Shown here: positions 40,666-49,503 of the stretch, one piece after another
Layout of the letters: each line of letters begins with the position of its first letter
Position numbering within the stretch: position 1 is the stretch's first letter
Assembly (NCBI RefSeq): GCF_002278135.3
Contig: NZ_CP029425.2
Span: 3,882,001 to 3,946,000, forward strand
Reading direction: 5' to 3'
DNA length: 64,000 nt
From: Bradyrhizobium ottawaense
GTDB taxonomy: Bacteria > Pseudomonadota > Alphaproteobacteria > Rhizobiales > Xanthobacteraceae
Notes under the pieces: generated by a model
What the model saw: only the letters and a program-made list of their open reading frames with translations
Told to the model about the DNA's origin: nothing
Databases searched by the model: none
Program-made: the position numbers and the translations under genes

Positions 40666-43002
40666 ATGCGTTTAGCGTTCTGGCGTGCCGGCAAGGACAA
40701 GGCGGTGGTTGCGCGGGCTGTTGGAAAGTCCAAGGCCGAAGTCGCGCCCAAAGCTGACGTCAAGGCTGAAGTCCAAGTCGAGCCCAAGATCGAGCAGAAG
40801 ATCGAGCAGAAGATCGAAGTCAGGCCTGCGCCGATCGTCACGAAGCAGGCCCAAGTCGAGTCCGGCGATATCGACCTGCACGCGCTCGGCGCGGCATTGG
40901 CGCGCAAGCGCGGCTGGATCATCGTGCCGACGGTGCTGGCGCTGGTCGCATCCTTTGCGGTCGTCAATCTCGTCACGCCGCGCTACAAGTCCGAATCGCG
41001 CATTCTCATCGACGGCCGGGAGAACGTGTTCCTGCGTCCGAGCAGCGACCGCGCCGAGGAGCGGCAGGCGCTCGACGCCGAGGCCGTCACCAGCCAGGTG
41101 CAGCTGGTGCTGTCGCGCGATCTCGCGCGGGAGATCATCAAGAAGAACAAGCTCGCCGAACGCCCCGAGTTCGATCCGGTGCTGCAGGGCATCTCGCCAC
41201 TGAAGTCGCTGGCCGCGATGATCGGTATCGGCCGTGATCCGTTCTCGATGACGCCGGAAGAGCGCGTGCTCGATGCCTATTACGAGCGCCTGCAAGCCTA
41301 TGCCGTCGACAAATCGCGCGTCATCGTGGTCGAATTCCAGTCCGCCGATCCGGATCTTGCCGCCCGCGTCGCCAATTCGATCGCCGACGGCTATCTGGTG
41401 CTCCAGCAGAATGCGCGCCAGGACCAGGCCAAGAATGCCAGCCAGTGGCTCGCCGGCGAGATCGAGAGCTTGCGCAAGAAGGTCTCCGACGCCGAGGCCA
41501 GGGTGGAGGACTTCCGCTCCAAGTCGAGCCTGTTCATCGGCACCAACAACACCACGCTGTCGAACCAGCAGATGGGCGAGGTGAACACCCAGCTCAACAA
41601 TGCGCGCTCGCTGAAGGCGGATGCGGAATCCAAGGCTAGGCTGATCAAGGAGATGCTCCAGAGCGGCAAGCCGATCGAGGCATCCGAAGTCGTGAACTCC
41701 GAATTGATGCGGCGGCTGTCGGAGCAAAGGGTGACGTTGCGTGCGCAGCTCGCCGAGCAGTCGTCCACGCTGCTCGGCAATCACCCGCGCATCAAGGAGC
41801 TGAAGGCGCAGCTTGGCGACCTCGACAATCAGATCCGCGACGAAGCGGCCAAGATTTCCCGCTCGCTCGAAAGCGACGCGCGGATCGCCAGCGGCCGCGT
41901 CGATGGCCTGACCGTGAGCCTCGAGCAGCTCAAGAAGCAGGCGACCTCGACCAACGGCCAGGACGTCCAGCTCCGCGCACTCGATCGCGAGGCCAAGGCG
42001 CAGCGCGATCTGCTGGAGGGCTATCTCGCCAAGTACCGCGAGGCCAATACCCGCGAGACCATCGACACGGCGCCGACCGACGGCCGCGTCATCTCGCGCG
42101 CCATCGTTTCGAACACGCCGGCCTACCCGAAGAAGCTGCCGATCGTGCTGATCGCGACGATCGCGACGCTGCTGCTTTCGTCCGGCGTCGTCGTCACCGG
42201 CGAGCTATTGCGCCAGACCGCACCGCGCGCTGTGGCCGCGGTCGGCCCGGCGCAAACGCAGGCACCGGTGCGCCGGGAACCGGTTGTCCAACCGGTCGTC
42301 CAGCCGGTTGTGCGGCCCGAGGTCGAGCCGATCGCCGATCCGGTCATGGCAGAGGCCGCGCCGCTTCAGCCGGAGATGACTGATCATGCCGACGTCACCG
42401 AATTCACCGAGATCGAAAATCTGGCCGGCAGCCTGCGCGCCGCGGGCGCTGCGGCGAAGAAGGTCACGGTGCTCGGCACCGCCTCCGGCGAAGCCATTAC
42501 GCTGTCGACGCTGACGCTCGCCCGGCATCTGGCGCGCGAGGCGCGCGTCGTCGTGGTCGATCTCGCTGCGTCCTCGCCGACGATTGCCGCGGTGTCCGTC
42601 GATGCTTCGGCGCCCGGCCTTGCCGAGCTGATGCAGGGCCAGGCGTCGTTCGCGCAAATCATCACCCGGGACAAGCTGTCACGGCTCCACCTCGTCATGG
42701 CCGGCCGTCCCGGCTTCGACCGCAGCGTGCTGCAATCGCCGCGGGTGACGCTCGCCATCGACGCGCTGCTGCGCGCCTATGATCACGTGCTGGTCGACGC
42801 CGGCAGCGCCTCCGACCTTCCGGCCGAGCTGCTGACGGCGCATGCCCGCGCCGTCGTGGTGCCCGATGCCTCGATGGCGAGCGATGCGCGCACGCTGATG
42901 TGCGAGCAGCTCCGGGCGGTCGGCTTCAGCGAGGTGACGATGCTGAGCAAGCCCGTGCAGGCTTCGGATGCGGTCGACGCGCCGCGCGTGGTGGCGGCGT
43001 AG
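40666..43002 (+). CDS. Polysaccharide co-polymerase (Wzc/ExoP-like) with degenerate P-loop
   Basis: The protein has 778 residues from the ATG at 40666. A charged repeat-rich N-terminal tail (EPKIEQKIEQKIEV) precedes a first membrane helix (near 90-110, WIIVPTVLALVASFAVVNL), a Wzz domain with long coiled coils, and a second helix (near 490-510). The C-terminal BY-kinase-like domain has the Walker A-prime strand ARVVVVDLAASSP, but the P-loop position reads LGTASGEAIT (603-612) without the Lys needed for ATP. No C-terminal Tyr cluster is seen. It probably sets polymer length and export without acting as a kinase. Confidence 0.88.
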   Translation: MRLAFWRAGKDKAVVARAVGKSKAEVAPKADVKAEVQVEPKIEQKIEQKIEVRPAPIVTKQAQVESGDIDLHALGAALARKRGWIIVPTVLALVASFAVVNLVTPRYKSESRILIDGRENVFLRPSSDRAEERQALDAEAVTSQVQLVLSRDLAREIIKKNKLAERPEFDPVLQGISPLKSLAAMIGIGRDPFSMTPEERVLDAYYERLQAYAVDKSRVIVVEFQSADPDLAARVANSIADGYLVLQQNARQDQAKNASQWLAGEIESLRKKVSDAEARVEDFRSKSSLFIGTNNTTLSNQQMGEVNTQLNNARSLKADAESKARLIKEMLQSGKPIEASEVVNSELMRRLSEQRVTLRAQLAEQSSTLLGNHPRIKELKAQLGDLDNQIRDEAAKISRSLESDARIASGRVDGLTVSLEQLKKQATSTNGQDVQLRALDREAKAQRDLLEGYLAKYREANTRETIDTAPTDGRVISRAIVSNTPAYPKKLPIVLIATIATLLLSSGVVVTGELLRQTAPRAVAAVGPAQTQAPVRREPVVQPVVQPVVRPEVEPIADPVMAEAAPLQPEMTDHADVTEFTEIENLAGSLRAAGAAAKKVTVLGTASGEAITLSTLTLARHLAREARVVVVDLAASSPTIAAVSVDASAPGLAELMQGQASFAQIITRDKLSRLHLVMAGRPGFDRSVLQSPRVTLAIDALLRAYDHVLVDAGSASDLPAELLTAHARAVVVPDASMASDARTLMCEQLRAVGFSEVTMLSKPVQASDAVDAPRVVAA

Positions 43003-43033
43003 GCGTTTCTTTCTCTCTCCGCGCACTCGGAAT

Positions 43034-43163
43034 CGTAGGGTGGGCAAAGGCGCGTTCGCGCCGTGCCCACCACCTATTCGATACAGTAACAGAAGACGTG
43101 GGCACGCTTCCGCCTTCGCTCTGCGAGCTACGGCGGACAAGTCGCTTTGCCCACCCTACGATT
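43034..43163. repeat. REP/BIME-like palindromic repeat, copy 2
   Basis: It opens CGTAGGGTGGGCAAAGGCGC and closes GCTTTGCCCACCCTACG, with inner GCCGTGCCCACCA and GTGGGCACGCTTCC. It is a longer relative of the repeat at 34444-34533. It fills the gap between convergent genes and shows the GTAG head at both outer ends. Confidence 0.78.
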
Positions 43164-43183
43164 TCGGCGTTCGCGGAGAGGCT

Positions 43184-44365
43184 TTACCCGAATGCCTGCC
43201 GCAGCCGCCTGGCCAGATCAAACAGCATCTGGTTCTGCTTCACCAGCCGCTTGCCGTGGCTGAGCGAGGACATCGCCATCGCCGCGAGCTTGCCGCGCGA
43301 GGTCAGCGGGACAAAACTGTCGAAGATGTCTTCGTCGTCCTTGCAGAACATTCGCTTGTAGTCGTCCGAACCGATGCCGAGGTCGAGCGAGCGGTAACCG
43401 CGCTCGCCGTAGCGATCGATGATGTAGCGCATCAGGATCAGGCCGGGGCTGTAGCGGGCGTGCTCGGACATCGTGTAGGTGTTGAACATCATCGAGAAGC
43501 GCTCACCGTCGGCGACGCCGGCGAAGATCGCGATCACCTCGTCGTCGCATTCCAGTGCATGGATGTCGATGACGCGGCCTTCGCCGCGCGGCGCAAGGCA
43601 GGCGCTGCGGACGAACTGTTCGACGCCCGGCTCGGCGAAGACGTTCGGGAGCTTCTGTTCTGCCATCCGCACCGGCTTGACGCGGAAGAACCAGTCGAGC
43701 AGGCGGGTGACGTCCGCGTCTGACGTGGCAAGGTGATAGCGATAGCCGGCGAGCGCCTGGAGCTTCTTTTCCTTGCTCTTGAGGCGGCGGCGGAAGGAAT
43801 TGCTGATCCGCGATGCCGGCGGCCCGCCCGGCTCCAGCACCAGTTGCGGGCAGCCGTTGATCGGGCTCTGCCGCGGCAATAGGGCAAACGGGTTCTGCTG
43901 GCCGTGCCAGCGCTGCGGCTGCTGCGTCAGCGCGAGCACGTCGATGTGCTCGCGCAGCGGCGCAAGCAGCGTATCGAGATCGGCGGCAGTGGTCTGCGCA
44001 GCACACGCTGCGTTCCACAGGCCCATGTTGAAGGTCGTATGCTTGCCGCCCATGAAGCAGGCCGTACGCACGCCGTGGCTTTGGCGCAGCGAGAGCGGCA
44101 GCAGCATCAATGGCGTGTGATCGGCGTCGCGGCCGATCACGATGAAGGGCCGCGCGCCCTCGCGCTCGCCGACCAGTCGCTGCCAGGGGCTCAGCAGATC
44201 GAACCGCTGATAGGGCGTGAAGAGATGGCCGGGCTCCTCGAAGGCGCGCCAGACCGCCTCGGCGGCGCCGAGATCGGTGACGATATCGACATGCGCGATA
44301 CGGCTCGCTTTCGACCGCGCTGGCGCTTCTGCCGTCCGGCTTTGCATCGCCGCAGCCATGGTCAT
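43184..44365 (-). CDS. CelD/GNAT-like acetyltransferase (EPS cluster)
   Basis: The protein has 393 residues from the ATG at 44365; a longer frame to 44590 would overlap the divergent gene and is rejected. The fold is a double GNAT-like (BioF2/CelD) domain: ISNSFRRRLKSKEKKLQALA precedes the acetyl-CoA-type region HALECDDEVIAIFAGVADGE and the ARYSPGLILMRYIIDRYGER helix. Proteins of this type modify exopolysaccharides or attach acyl groups. The substrate is unknown. It is divergent from the deacetylase-like gene with a 64-base gap. Confidence 0.78.
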   Translation of the reverse strand: MTMAAAMQSRTAEAPARSKASRIAHVDIVTDLGAAEAVWRAFEEPGHLFTPYQRFDLLSPWQRLVGEREGARPFIVIGRDADHTPLMLLPLSLRQSHGVRTACFMGGKHTTFNMGLWNAACAAQTTAADLDTLLAPLREHIDVLALTQQPQRWHGQQNPFALLPRQSPINGCPQLVLEPGGPPASRISNSFRRRLKSKEKKLQALAGYRYHLATSDADVTRLLDWFFRVKPVRMAEQKLPNVFAEPGVEQFVRSACLAPRGEGRVIDIHALECDDEVIAIFAGVADGERFSMMFNTYTMSEHARYSPGLILMRYIIDRYGERGYRSLDLGIGSDDYKRMFCKDDEDIFDSFVPLTSRGKLAAMAMSSLSHGKRLVKQNQMLFDLARRLRQAFG

Positions 44366-44429
44366 TCGCGAAACCTGTCGAGAAATCAAATTAGACGTAA
44401 TTCGGCCTGTGGCCGACCTTTGCAAAGAA

Positions 44430-45539
44430 ATGTCAACAAAGGGTAAGGACAATGGAGAGGGAACGGGCGCCTTCAGGGCGCGAAGGGTCAAGATTTTGGC
44501 ATCCGACGACAGATGGCTGGAACGGCTGCGCCTCGAGCTGGCCTGGTTCACCGGCCAGGCTGCGCTGCGCAGCCGCGGTGCCGGCGCCATCCTGCGCTTT
44601 GCGCGGGTGCGGCCACGGCGGCGCGGCGGGTTTCAGCCGCTGCGCGCGGACGAGGTCACGCCGCAATTTCTCGACCGCGCCATTCGCGCGTTGAAGCGCT
44701 GGAACTACGATTTTCTCGGCATGGACGAGGTCTGTCGGCGCGCGGTGACACTGCCGGAGAAGCGGCGTTTCGTGGCGCTCACTTTCGACGGCGCGAACAA
44801 GGATCTGATCGACTTTGCCTATCCGGTGCTGGCGCAGCACGCCGTGCCCTTCACGATCTACGTGCCCACCGCGTTTCCCGATGGCGTCGGGCAGGCCTGG
44901 TGGCTCGGGCTCGAACAGGTGATCGCGCGCGAGAGCCGCATCAATCTGATAATGGGTGAGAAGGAGCAGCGCTTCACCGTCACCGGCAATGCCGAGAAGC
45001 AGGCGCTGTTTTCGCATATCGAGAGCTGGCTGCGCTCGCTGTCGCCGGCGGATCTGTCGGCCGCGATCGCCGATCTCTGCACGCGCTACCGCATTGAGCT
45101 TGCCGCGCTCTCGCGCGAGGCGTCGATGGATTGGGAGGATCTGGCCAAGCTCGCCGCCGATCCGCTCGTCACGATCGGGAGCGCCACGGTGAACTATCCG
45201 GTTCTCGCCAACATGAAGGATACGGCAGCCTCGCGCGAGATGGCGATGGGCAAGGCCGTTGCCGAAGCGGCCTTCCGTCGCGATGTCAGGCATCTCGCCT
45301 TTCCGTTCGGCGATCGTACCTCGTTCCGGCGCAGCCATGTTGTGATGGCGGAGGAGGCGGGCTTTGCCAGCGCGGTGTCGACGATCCCGGGCATCGTGGA
45401 CGCGGAGGGGCGGACCAATCTGCGCGCGCTGCCGCGGATTTCCTGGGATGGTCGCGTGCGCTCCCTGCGCATGCTGCGCGTACTGGTGTCGGGTGTTGCG
45501 TTTGCGCCGGTGAGGCCGACCGCTACGAGCCAGACTTGA
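44430..45539 (+). CDS. Polysaccharide-deacetylase-fold protein, metal site lost
   Basis: The protein has 369 residues from the ATG at 44430; upstream in-frame starts would overlap the divergent gene. The NodB-like fold is clear from RFVALTFDGANKDLIDFAYP (115-134), PFTIYVPTAFPDG and the late HLAFPFGDRTSF motif. The canonical TFDDG motif reads TFDGA, and the HTxxH metal motif reads ATVNY (252-256), so both histidines and the second Asp are missing. It is therefore probably not a zinc deacetylase and may be a binding or transferase-like pseudoenzyme of the EPS cluster. Confidence 0.8.
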   Translation: MSTKGKDNGEGTGAFRARRVKILASDDRWLERLRLELAWFTGQAALRSRGAGAILRFARVRPRRRGGFQPLRADEVTPQFLDRAIRALKRWNYDFLGMDEVCRRAVTLPEKRRFVALTFDGANKDLIDFAYPVLAQHAVPFTIYVPTAFPDGVGQAWWLGLEQVIARESRINLIMGEKEQRFTVTGNAEKQALFSHIESWLRSLSPADLSAAIADLCTRYRIELAALSREASMDWEDLAKLAADPLVTIGSATVNYPVLANMKDTAASREMAMGKAVAEAAFRRDVRHLAFPFGDRTSFRRSHVVMAEEAGFASAVSTIPGIVDAEGRTNLRALPRISWDGRVRSLRMLRVLVSGVAFAPVRPTATSQT

Positions 45540-45744
45540 CGCGATCAGGTCGCTGCATCCAGCTCACGATCGGCATCGCCGGCAGCACCCAGCCCATGCC
45601 GACCACCACGTAATAGATCGCCTGCCGCCAGCCGGACTCGGCGATCCACGGCATCTGCGCCGCCGCCATGCCGAGCAGGGCCCAGACCGTGGCCAGCACC
45701 AGGAGCAGGATGGCGCCGAGGAACTTGCGGGTGCGGATCGTCAT
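45523..45744 (-). CDS. DUF2842 small membrane protein
   Basis: This is a 73-residue protein with two membrane helices (KFLGAILLLVLATVWALLGM and AIYYVVVGMGWVLPAMPIV). The sequence fits DUF2842, a small alphaproteobacterial family of unknown function often found next to heme A synthase (from memory). The 3' end overlaps the convergent deacetylase-like gene by 17 bases, and the start is divergent from ctaA. Confidence 0.87.
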   Translation of the reverse strand: MTIRTRKFLGAILLLVLATVWALLGMAAAQMPWIAESGWRQAIYYVVVGMGWVLPAMPIVSWMQRPDRVKSGS

Positions 45745-45836
45745 GGCTGACTATTACGGCCTTCGCGTAACTTGCGCTGCGGGAGCGGGGGACTATAAGG
45801 GGCACGCAGTCCGGTTCAAGCCCTGGTTTTAGCGCC

Positions 45837-46919
45837 TTGACGACGAATTCCGTTCCAACCAACTCGCATCGCGCCGTGCGCTGGTGGCTGATCTCCGTCG
45901 CCGCGCTGATCGCGCTGATGGTGCTGGTCGGCGGCGCGACGCGGCTCACGGAATCCGGCCTTTCGATCGTCGAATGGAAGCCGGTCACGGGCAGCGTTCC
46001 GCCACTGTCGGAGGCGCAGTGGACCGAGGCGTTCGAGGCCTACAAGAGAATCCCGCAATATCGCGAGCTCAACGCGGGCATGAGCCTGTCCGAGTTCAAG
46101 CAGATTTTCTGGTGGGAATGGAGCCACCGGCTGCTCGGCCGTTTCATTGGCGTCGCCTATCTCTTGCCGTTCCTGTTCTTCCTGTGGCGCGGTGGCCTGT
46201 CCGGTGAATTGAAACGTAGACTGTGGCTTCTATTCGCGCTTGGCGGGCTCCAGGGCGCGGTCGGCTGGTGGATGGTCGCCTCGGGTCTCACCGAGCGGGT
46301 CGAGGTGTCGCAATATCGGTTGGCGACGCATCTTGTGCTCGCGCTCCTGATCTTTGCTGGCATCGTCTGGACGGTGCGGCGGCTCAAGGAGCGGCCGCAG
46401 ATCGCGGCGTCTGCGCGGTTGCGCTTCACGGGCGCGCTGCTCCTCGTCGTGACGTTCGTGCAGATCTATTTCGGTGCGCTGGTTGCGGGCCTGCGCGCCG
46501 GGCGCGCCTACAACACCTGGCCGCAGATCGACGGCGCGTTCATTCCCTCGGCCGAGCGGCTGTGGTTCGAGACCCCGTGGTGGCGCAACATGTTCGACAA
46601 TGTGCTGACGGTGCAGTTCGAGCACCGCATGACCGCCTATGCGCTGTTCGCGCTGGCCGCGCTGCATGCGATCGACGCGGTGCGTTCGCGCGCAGGTGCG
46701 GCCGCAAGCGGCGCGCTCTGGCTGTTCGCGGCGGTGAGCCTGCAGGCGGTGCTCGGCATTCTCACGCTGCTCAACCAGGTGCCGATCGACCTCGCGCTGT
46801 CGCATCAGGCCGTCGCAATCGTCGTGTTGACGCTCGCGGTGATGCAGGTGGAGCGGCTCGCTTCGCGGCGATCTGCGGAGGCGCAGCCGCGTGCGGTTCC
46901 GATTAGCCAGCCCGGCTGA
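45837..46919 (+). CDS. ctaA: Heme A synthase (COX15 type)
   Basis: The protein has 360 residues from a TTG at 45837. Eight hydrophobic segments are visible. The four heme-ligand His residues can be seen in [33 protein letters not shown] and [30 protein letters not shown] is the family's N-terminal signature. The enzyme oxidises heme O to heme A for cytochrome c oxidase in the inner membrane. Only 92 bases separate it from the divergent DUF2842 gene. It ends directly against the next convergent gene. Confidence 0.95.
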   Translation: MTTNSVPTNSHRAVRWWLISVAALIALMVLVGGATRLTESGLSIVEWKPVTGSVPPLSEAQWTEAFEAYKRIPQYRELNAGMSLSEFKQIFWWEWSHRLLGRFIGVAYLLPFLFFLWRGGLSGELKRRLWLLFALGGLQGAVGWWMVASGLTERVEVSQYRLATHLVLALLIFAGIVWTVRRLKERPQIAASARLRFTGALLLVVTFVQIYFGALVAGLRAGRAYNTWPQIDGAFIPSAERLWFETPWWRNMFDNVLTVQFEHRMTAYALFALAALHAIDAVRSRAGAAASGALWLFAAVSLQAVLGILTLLNQVPIDLALSHQAVAIVVLTLAVMQVERLASRRSAEAQPRAVPISQPG

Positions 46920-47264
46920 TCAGCAATAGCCGTAGATGCCGCACGCGTAGGGTAGGCGCCAGAAATAATCGACCTGCTTCCCGCCGTAATACGCGCCCTG
47001 ATAGTCGTAGCTCCAGGGGCGGCCGTAGTAGCCCGGCAAGGTGTGCGAGCCCGGCAGCAGCGGCGTGCCCGGCAGATTGCGGATATAGCTGCCGATGCCA
47101 TAGGCCGGCGAGATCAGCGCATCCGGGTCGGTATCGACATAGACCTGCGGCGGCTCCTGTGGCGGAGCGGCGGCGCGCCGCTTCGGCGTGGCCGGCAAGT
47201 CAGCGGCAACGGCGGCTGAAACCGTCAGCATCGCCGCAAGGGCAGGCACCATCCAGCGCAGCAT
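46920..47264 (-). CDS. Hypothetical secreted protein
   Basis: The protein has 114 residues from the ATG at 47264. The signal peptide is LRWMVPALAAMLTVSAAVAA, cleaved before ADLP. The mature part is rich in Pro, Tyr and Gly (GYYGRPWSYDYQGAYYGGKQ) and ends CGIYGYC with a possible disulfide. The family is unknown. Export to the periplasm or envelope is likely. The stop touches the end of the convergent ctaA gene. Confidence 0.7.
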   Translation of the reverse strand: MLRWMVPALAAMLTVSAAVAADLPATPKRRAAAPPQEPPQVYVDTDPDALISPAYGIGSYIRNLPGTPLLPGSHTLPGYYGRPWSYDYQGAYYGGKQVDYFWRLPYACGIYGYC

Positions 47265-47383
47265 CGTCGGCTCCGAATCAAAAGGGCGATCCAAGGACGA
47301 TGTATGGGGCAGATATGGTTAATGACTGTTAACCGGGACGTCATTCCGGGGCGCATTCAGGCGTCCCGGAATGACCGGGAAAG

Positions 47384-48664
47384 CTACGCCCCCAGCGCCT
47401 GTTCCAGATCGGCGATCAGGTCTTCCTTGTCCTCGATGCCGATCGAGAGCCGCACCACGTCGGGGCCGGCGCCGGACTTCACCTTGGCGGCGTCGTCGAG
47501 CTGGCTGTGCGTGGTGGACGCCGGATGGATCACCAGCGAGCGGGTGTCGCCGACATTGGCGAGATGCGAGAACAGCTGCAGTTTCGACACCAGGCTGACG
47601 CCGGCGTCATAGCCGCCCTTCAGGCTGAAGGTGAACACGGCGCCCGCGCCCCTCGGTGCGTATTTGCGCGCGAGCTGGTTATACTTGTCGCTTGCCAAGC
47701 CCGCATAGCTAACCGACGCCACCGCCGGATGGCCGGCGAGGAATTCGGCGATCGCTTTCGCATTGTCGCACTGCTTCTGCATGCGCAGCGGCAAGGTCTC
47801 GATGCCGGTCAGGATCATGAAGGCGTTGAACGGCGACAGCGCGGGGCCGAGGTCGCGCAAGCCCAGCACGCGGCAGGCGATCGCGAAGGCGAAATTGCCA
47901 AAGGTCTCCTGCAGGCGGATGCCGTGATATTCCGGCCGCGGCTCCGACAGCATCGGATATTTGCCGCCCGTCGACCAGTCGAAGGTGCCGGCATCGACGA
48001 TGATGCCGCCGAGCGAATTGCCGTGACCGCCCAGGAACTTCGTCAGCGAGTGCACGACGATGTCGGCGCCGTGGTCGATCGGGCGGATCAGGTAGGGCGA
48101 GGCCAGCGTGTTGTCGACGATCAACGGCACGCCCGCCTTCCGCGCCACCGTCGAGATCGCCTCGATGTCGGTGATGCTGCCGGCGGGATTGGCAATGGAC
48201 TCGATGAAGATCGCCTTGGTGCGCGGCGTCACCGCGCGCTCGAAGCTTGCGATATCGTCGGGATCGGCCCACACCACGTTCCAGCCAAAGCTCTTGAAGG
48301 CGTGCGTGAACTGGTTGATAGAGCCGCCATAGAGTTTTCGCGCGGCGATGAACTCGTCGCCGGGCTGCATCAATTGCTGCAACACCACGACCTGTGCGGC
48401 ATGGCCCGAGGCCACCGCAAGCGCGGCCGTGCCGCCTTCGAGCGCGGCGACGCGCTCTTCCAGCACCGCGTTGGTGGGATTGCCGATGCGGGTATAGATG
48501 TTGCCGAACGCCTGCAGACCGAACAGCGAGGCGGCGTGGTCGGCATCGTTGAACACGAACGACGTCGTTTGATAAATCGGAGTCGCGCGCGCGCCGGTGG
48601 TGGGGTCGGGCTGTGCACCGGCATGCACGGCGAGGGTTGAAAATCCCGGAAGGCGATCGCTCAT
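47384..48664 (-). CDS. metY: O-acetylhomoserine sulfhydrylase-type PLP enzyme
   Basis: This is a 426-residue Cys/Met-metabolism PLP enzyme. The PLP lysine is in VVHSLTKFLGGHGNSLGG near residue 210, with VDNTLASPYL and the N-terminal YQTTSFVFNDADHAA strand. The length and GIRLQETFGNFAFA region fit O-acetylhomoserine (or succinyl-homoserine) sulfhydrylases, which make homocysteine from sulfide. The leader of about 130 bases is GC-rich and may be structured, but the conserved parts of the SAM-II riboswitch were not found. The gene stands alone. Confidence 0.9.
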   Translation of the reverse strand: MSDRLPGFSTLAVHAGAQPDPTTGARATPIYQTTSFVFNDADHAASLFGLQAFGNIYTRIGNPTNAVLEERVAALEGGTAALAVASGHAAQVVVLQQLMQPGDEFIAARKLYGGSINQFTHAFKSFGWNVVWADPDDIASFERAVTPRTKAIFIESIANPAGSITDIEAISTVARKAGVPLIVDNTLASPYLIRPIDHGADIVVHSLTKFLGGHGNSLGGIIVDAGTFDWSTGGKYPMLSEPRPEYHGIRLQETFGNFAFAIACRVLGLRDLGPALSPFNAFMILTGIETLPLRMQKQCDNAKAIAEFLAGHPAVASVSYAGLASDKYNQLARKYAPRGAGAVFTFSLKGGYDAGVSLVSKLQLFSHLANVGDTRSLVIHPASTTHSQLDDAAKVKSGAGPDVVRLSIGIEDKEDLIADLEQALGA

Positions 48665-48813
48665 TGAGGGCGTCCTGTTCTCTTGGTCTGAAATCGCGCG
48701 GCATGCTGATGGGCGCCGCGCTCGGCGTCAAGGCGCCGTGTCACATCAAGACCATTTGGGAATGATCTTGCTACGCATTGTCGCGTTGGCAAAATGAATC
48801 CCTCGCAATTGCG

Positions 48814-49398
48814 TCAGCTTTGCTCGGTCTTGTTTTTGGCGGCACGATCGGAGGCCGCAGTGTCGCCGCCGCCGACGCTCATTCGATTGAGGGATAGCCG
48901 CATGCCTTGCGTCGGTGCCGGCGCGCGCTTGGAGCTGAGCGTGCGCGAATTCACGCCCATCCAGGAGATCTCGGACGACAGGCGGCCATATTCGATCTTG
49001 GGGCAGCGGTTCATCACCACCTTGATACCGACCGACTCGGCTTTCGCTGCCGCCACGTCGTCACGTGCGCCAAGCTGCATCCAGATCACCTTCGGCAGCG
49101 GGTCGAGCGTGAGCGCTTCCTCGACGACAGGCATGATGTGGCTGGAATTGCGGAAGATGTCGATCATGTCGATGGGACGGCCGATGTCGGACAGCGAGGC
49201 GATGAAGGGCTTTCCGAGCAGCTCCTTGCCGACATGGCCGGGATTGACCGGGATCATGTCGTAACCGCGCTGCGCCAGATATTTGAATGCGAAATAGCTC
49301 GGCCGCACATTGACCGGCGAGGCGCCGACCATCGCGATCGACTTCACGCTGTTGAGGATGGCGCGGATGTAATCGTCGGAATAGGAGTCGTGGTTCAT
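48814..49398 (-). CDS. CoA-binding-domain protein
   Basis: The protein has 194 residues from the ATG at 49398; a longer start runs into a repeat. The YccU-like CoA-binding fold is shown by SIAMVGASPVNVRPSYFAFK, MIPVNPGHVGKELLGK and VIWMQLGARDDVAAAKAE. A C-terminal extension of about 50 residues is rich in Ser, Arg and Gly and probably disordered. The role is unknown, but homologues bind CoA and may regulate acyl-CoA metabolism. It follows a short repeat and is near the enoyl-CoA hydratase gene. Confidence 0.83.
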   Translation of the reverse strand: MNHDSYSDDYIRAILNSVKSIAMVGASPVNVRPSYFAFKYLAQRGYDMIPVNPGHVGKELLGKPFIASLSDIGRPIDMIDIFRNSSHIMPVVEEALTLDPLPKVIWMQLGARDDVAAAKAESVGIKVVMNRCPKIEYGRLSSEISWMGVNSRTLSSKRAPAPTQGMRLSLNRMSVGGGDTAASDRAAKNKTEQS

Positions 49399-49413
49399 TT
49401 GTTCTTTTTCCTT

Positions 49414-49498
49414 GTCATTGCGAGGAGCGAAGCGACGAAGCAATCCAGTGTTTTTCCGCGGAGGGATTTCTGGATTGCTTAGCTTCGCTCGCAATGAC
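49414..49498. repeat. Palindromic dispersed repeat (CATTGCGAGGAGCGAAGC family)
   Basis: GTCATTGCGAGGAGCGAAGC ... AAGCAATCCAG faces CTGGATTGCTTAGCTTCGCT ... CGCAATGAC. This is a hairpin-forming repeat between two leftward genes. A related copy occurs at 57170-57286. Confidence 0.8.
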
Positions 49499-49503
49499 GA
49501 ATT

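Noticed and set aside
48665..48790. SAM-II riboswitch upstream of metY
   Set aside because: The conserved core sequences were not found by eye; only a general GC-rich hairpin is present.
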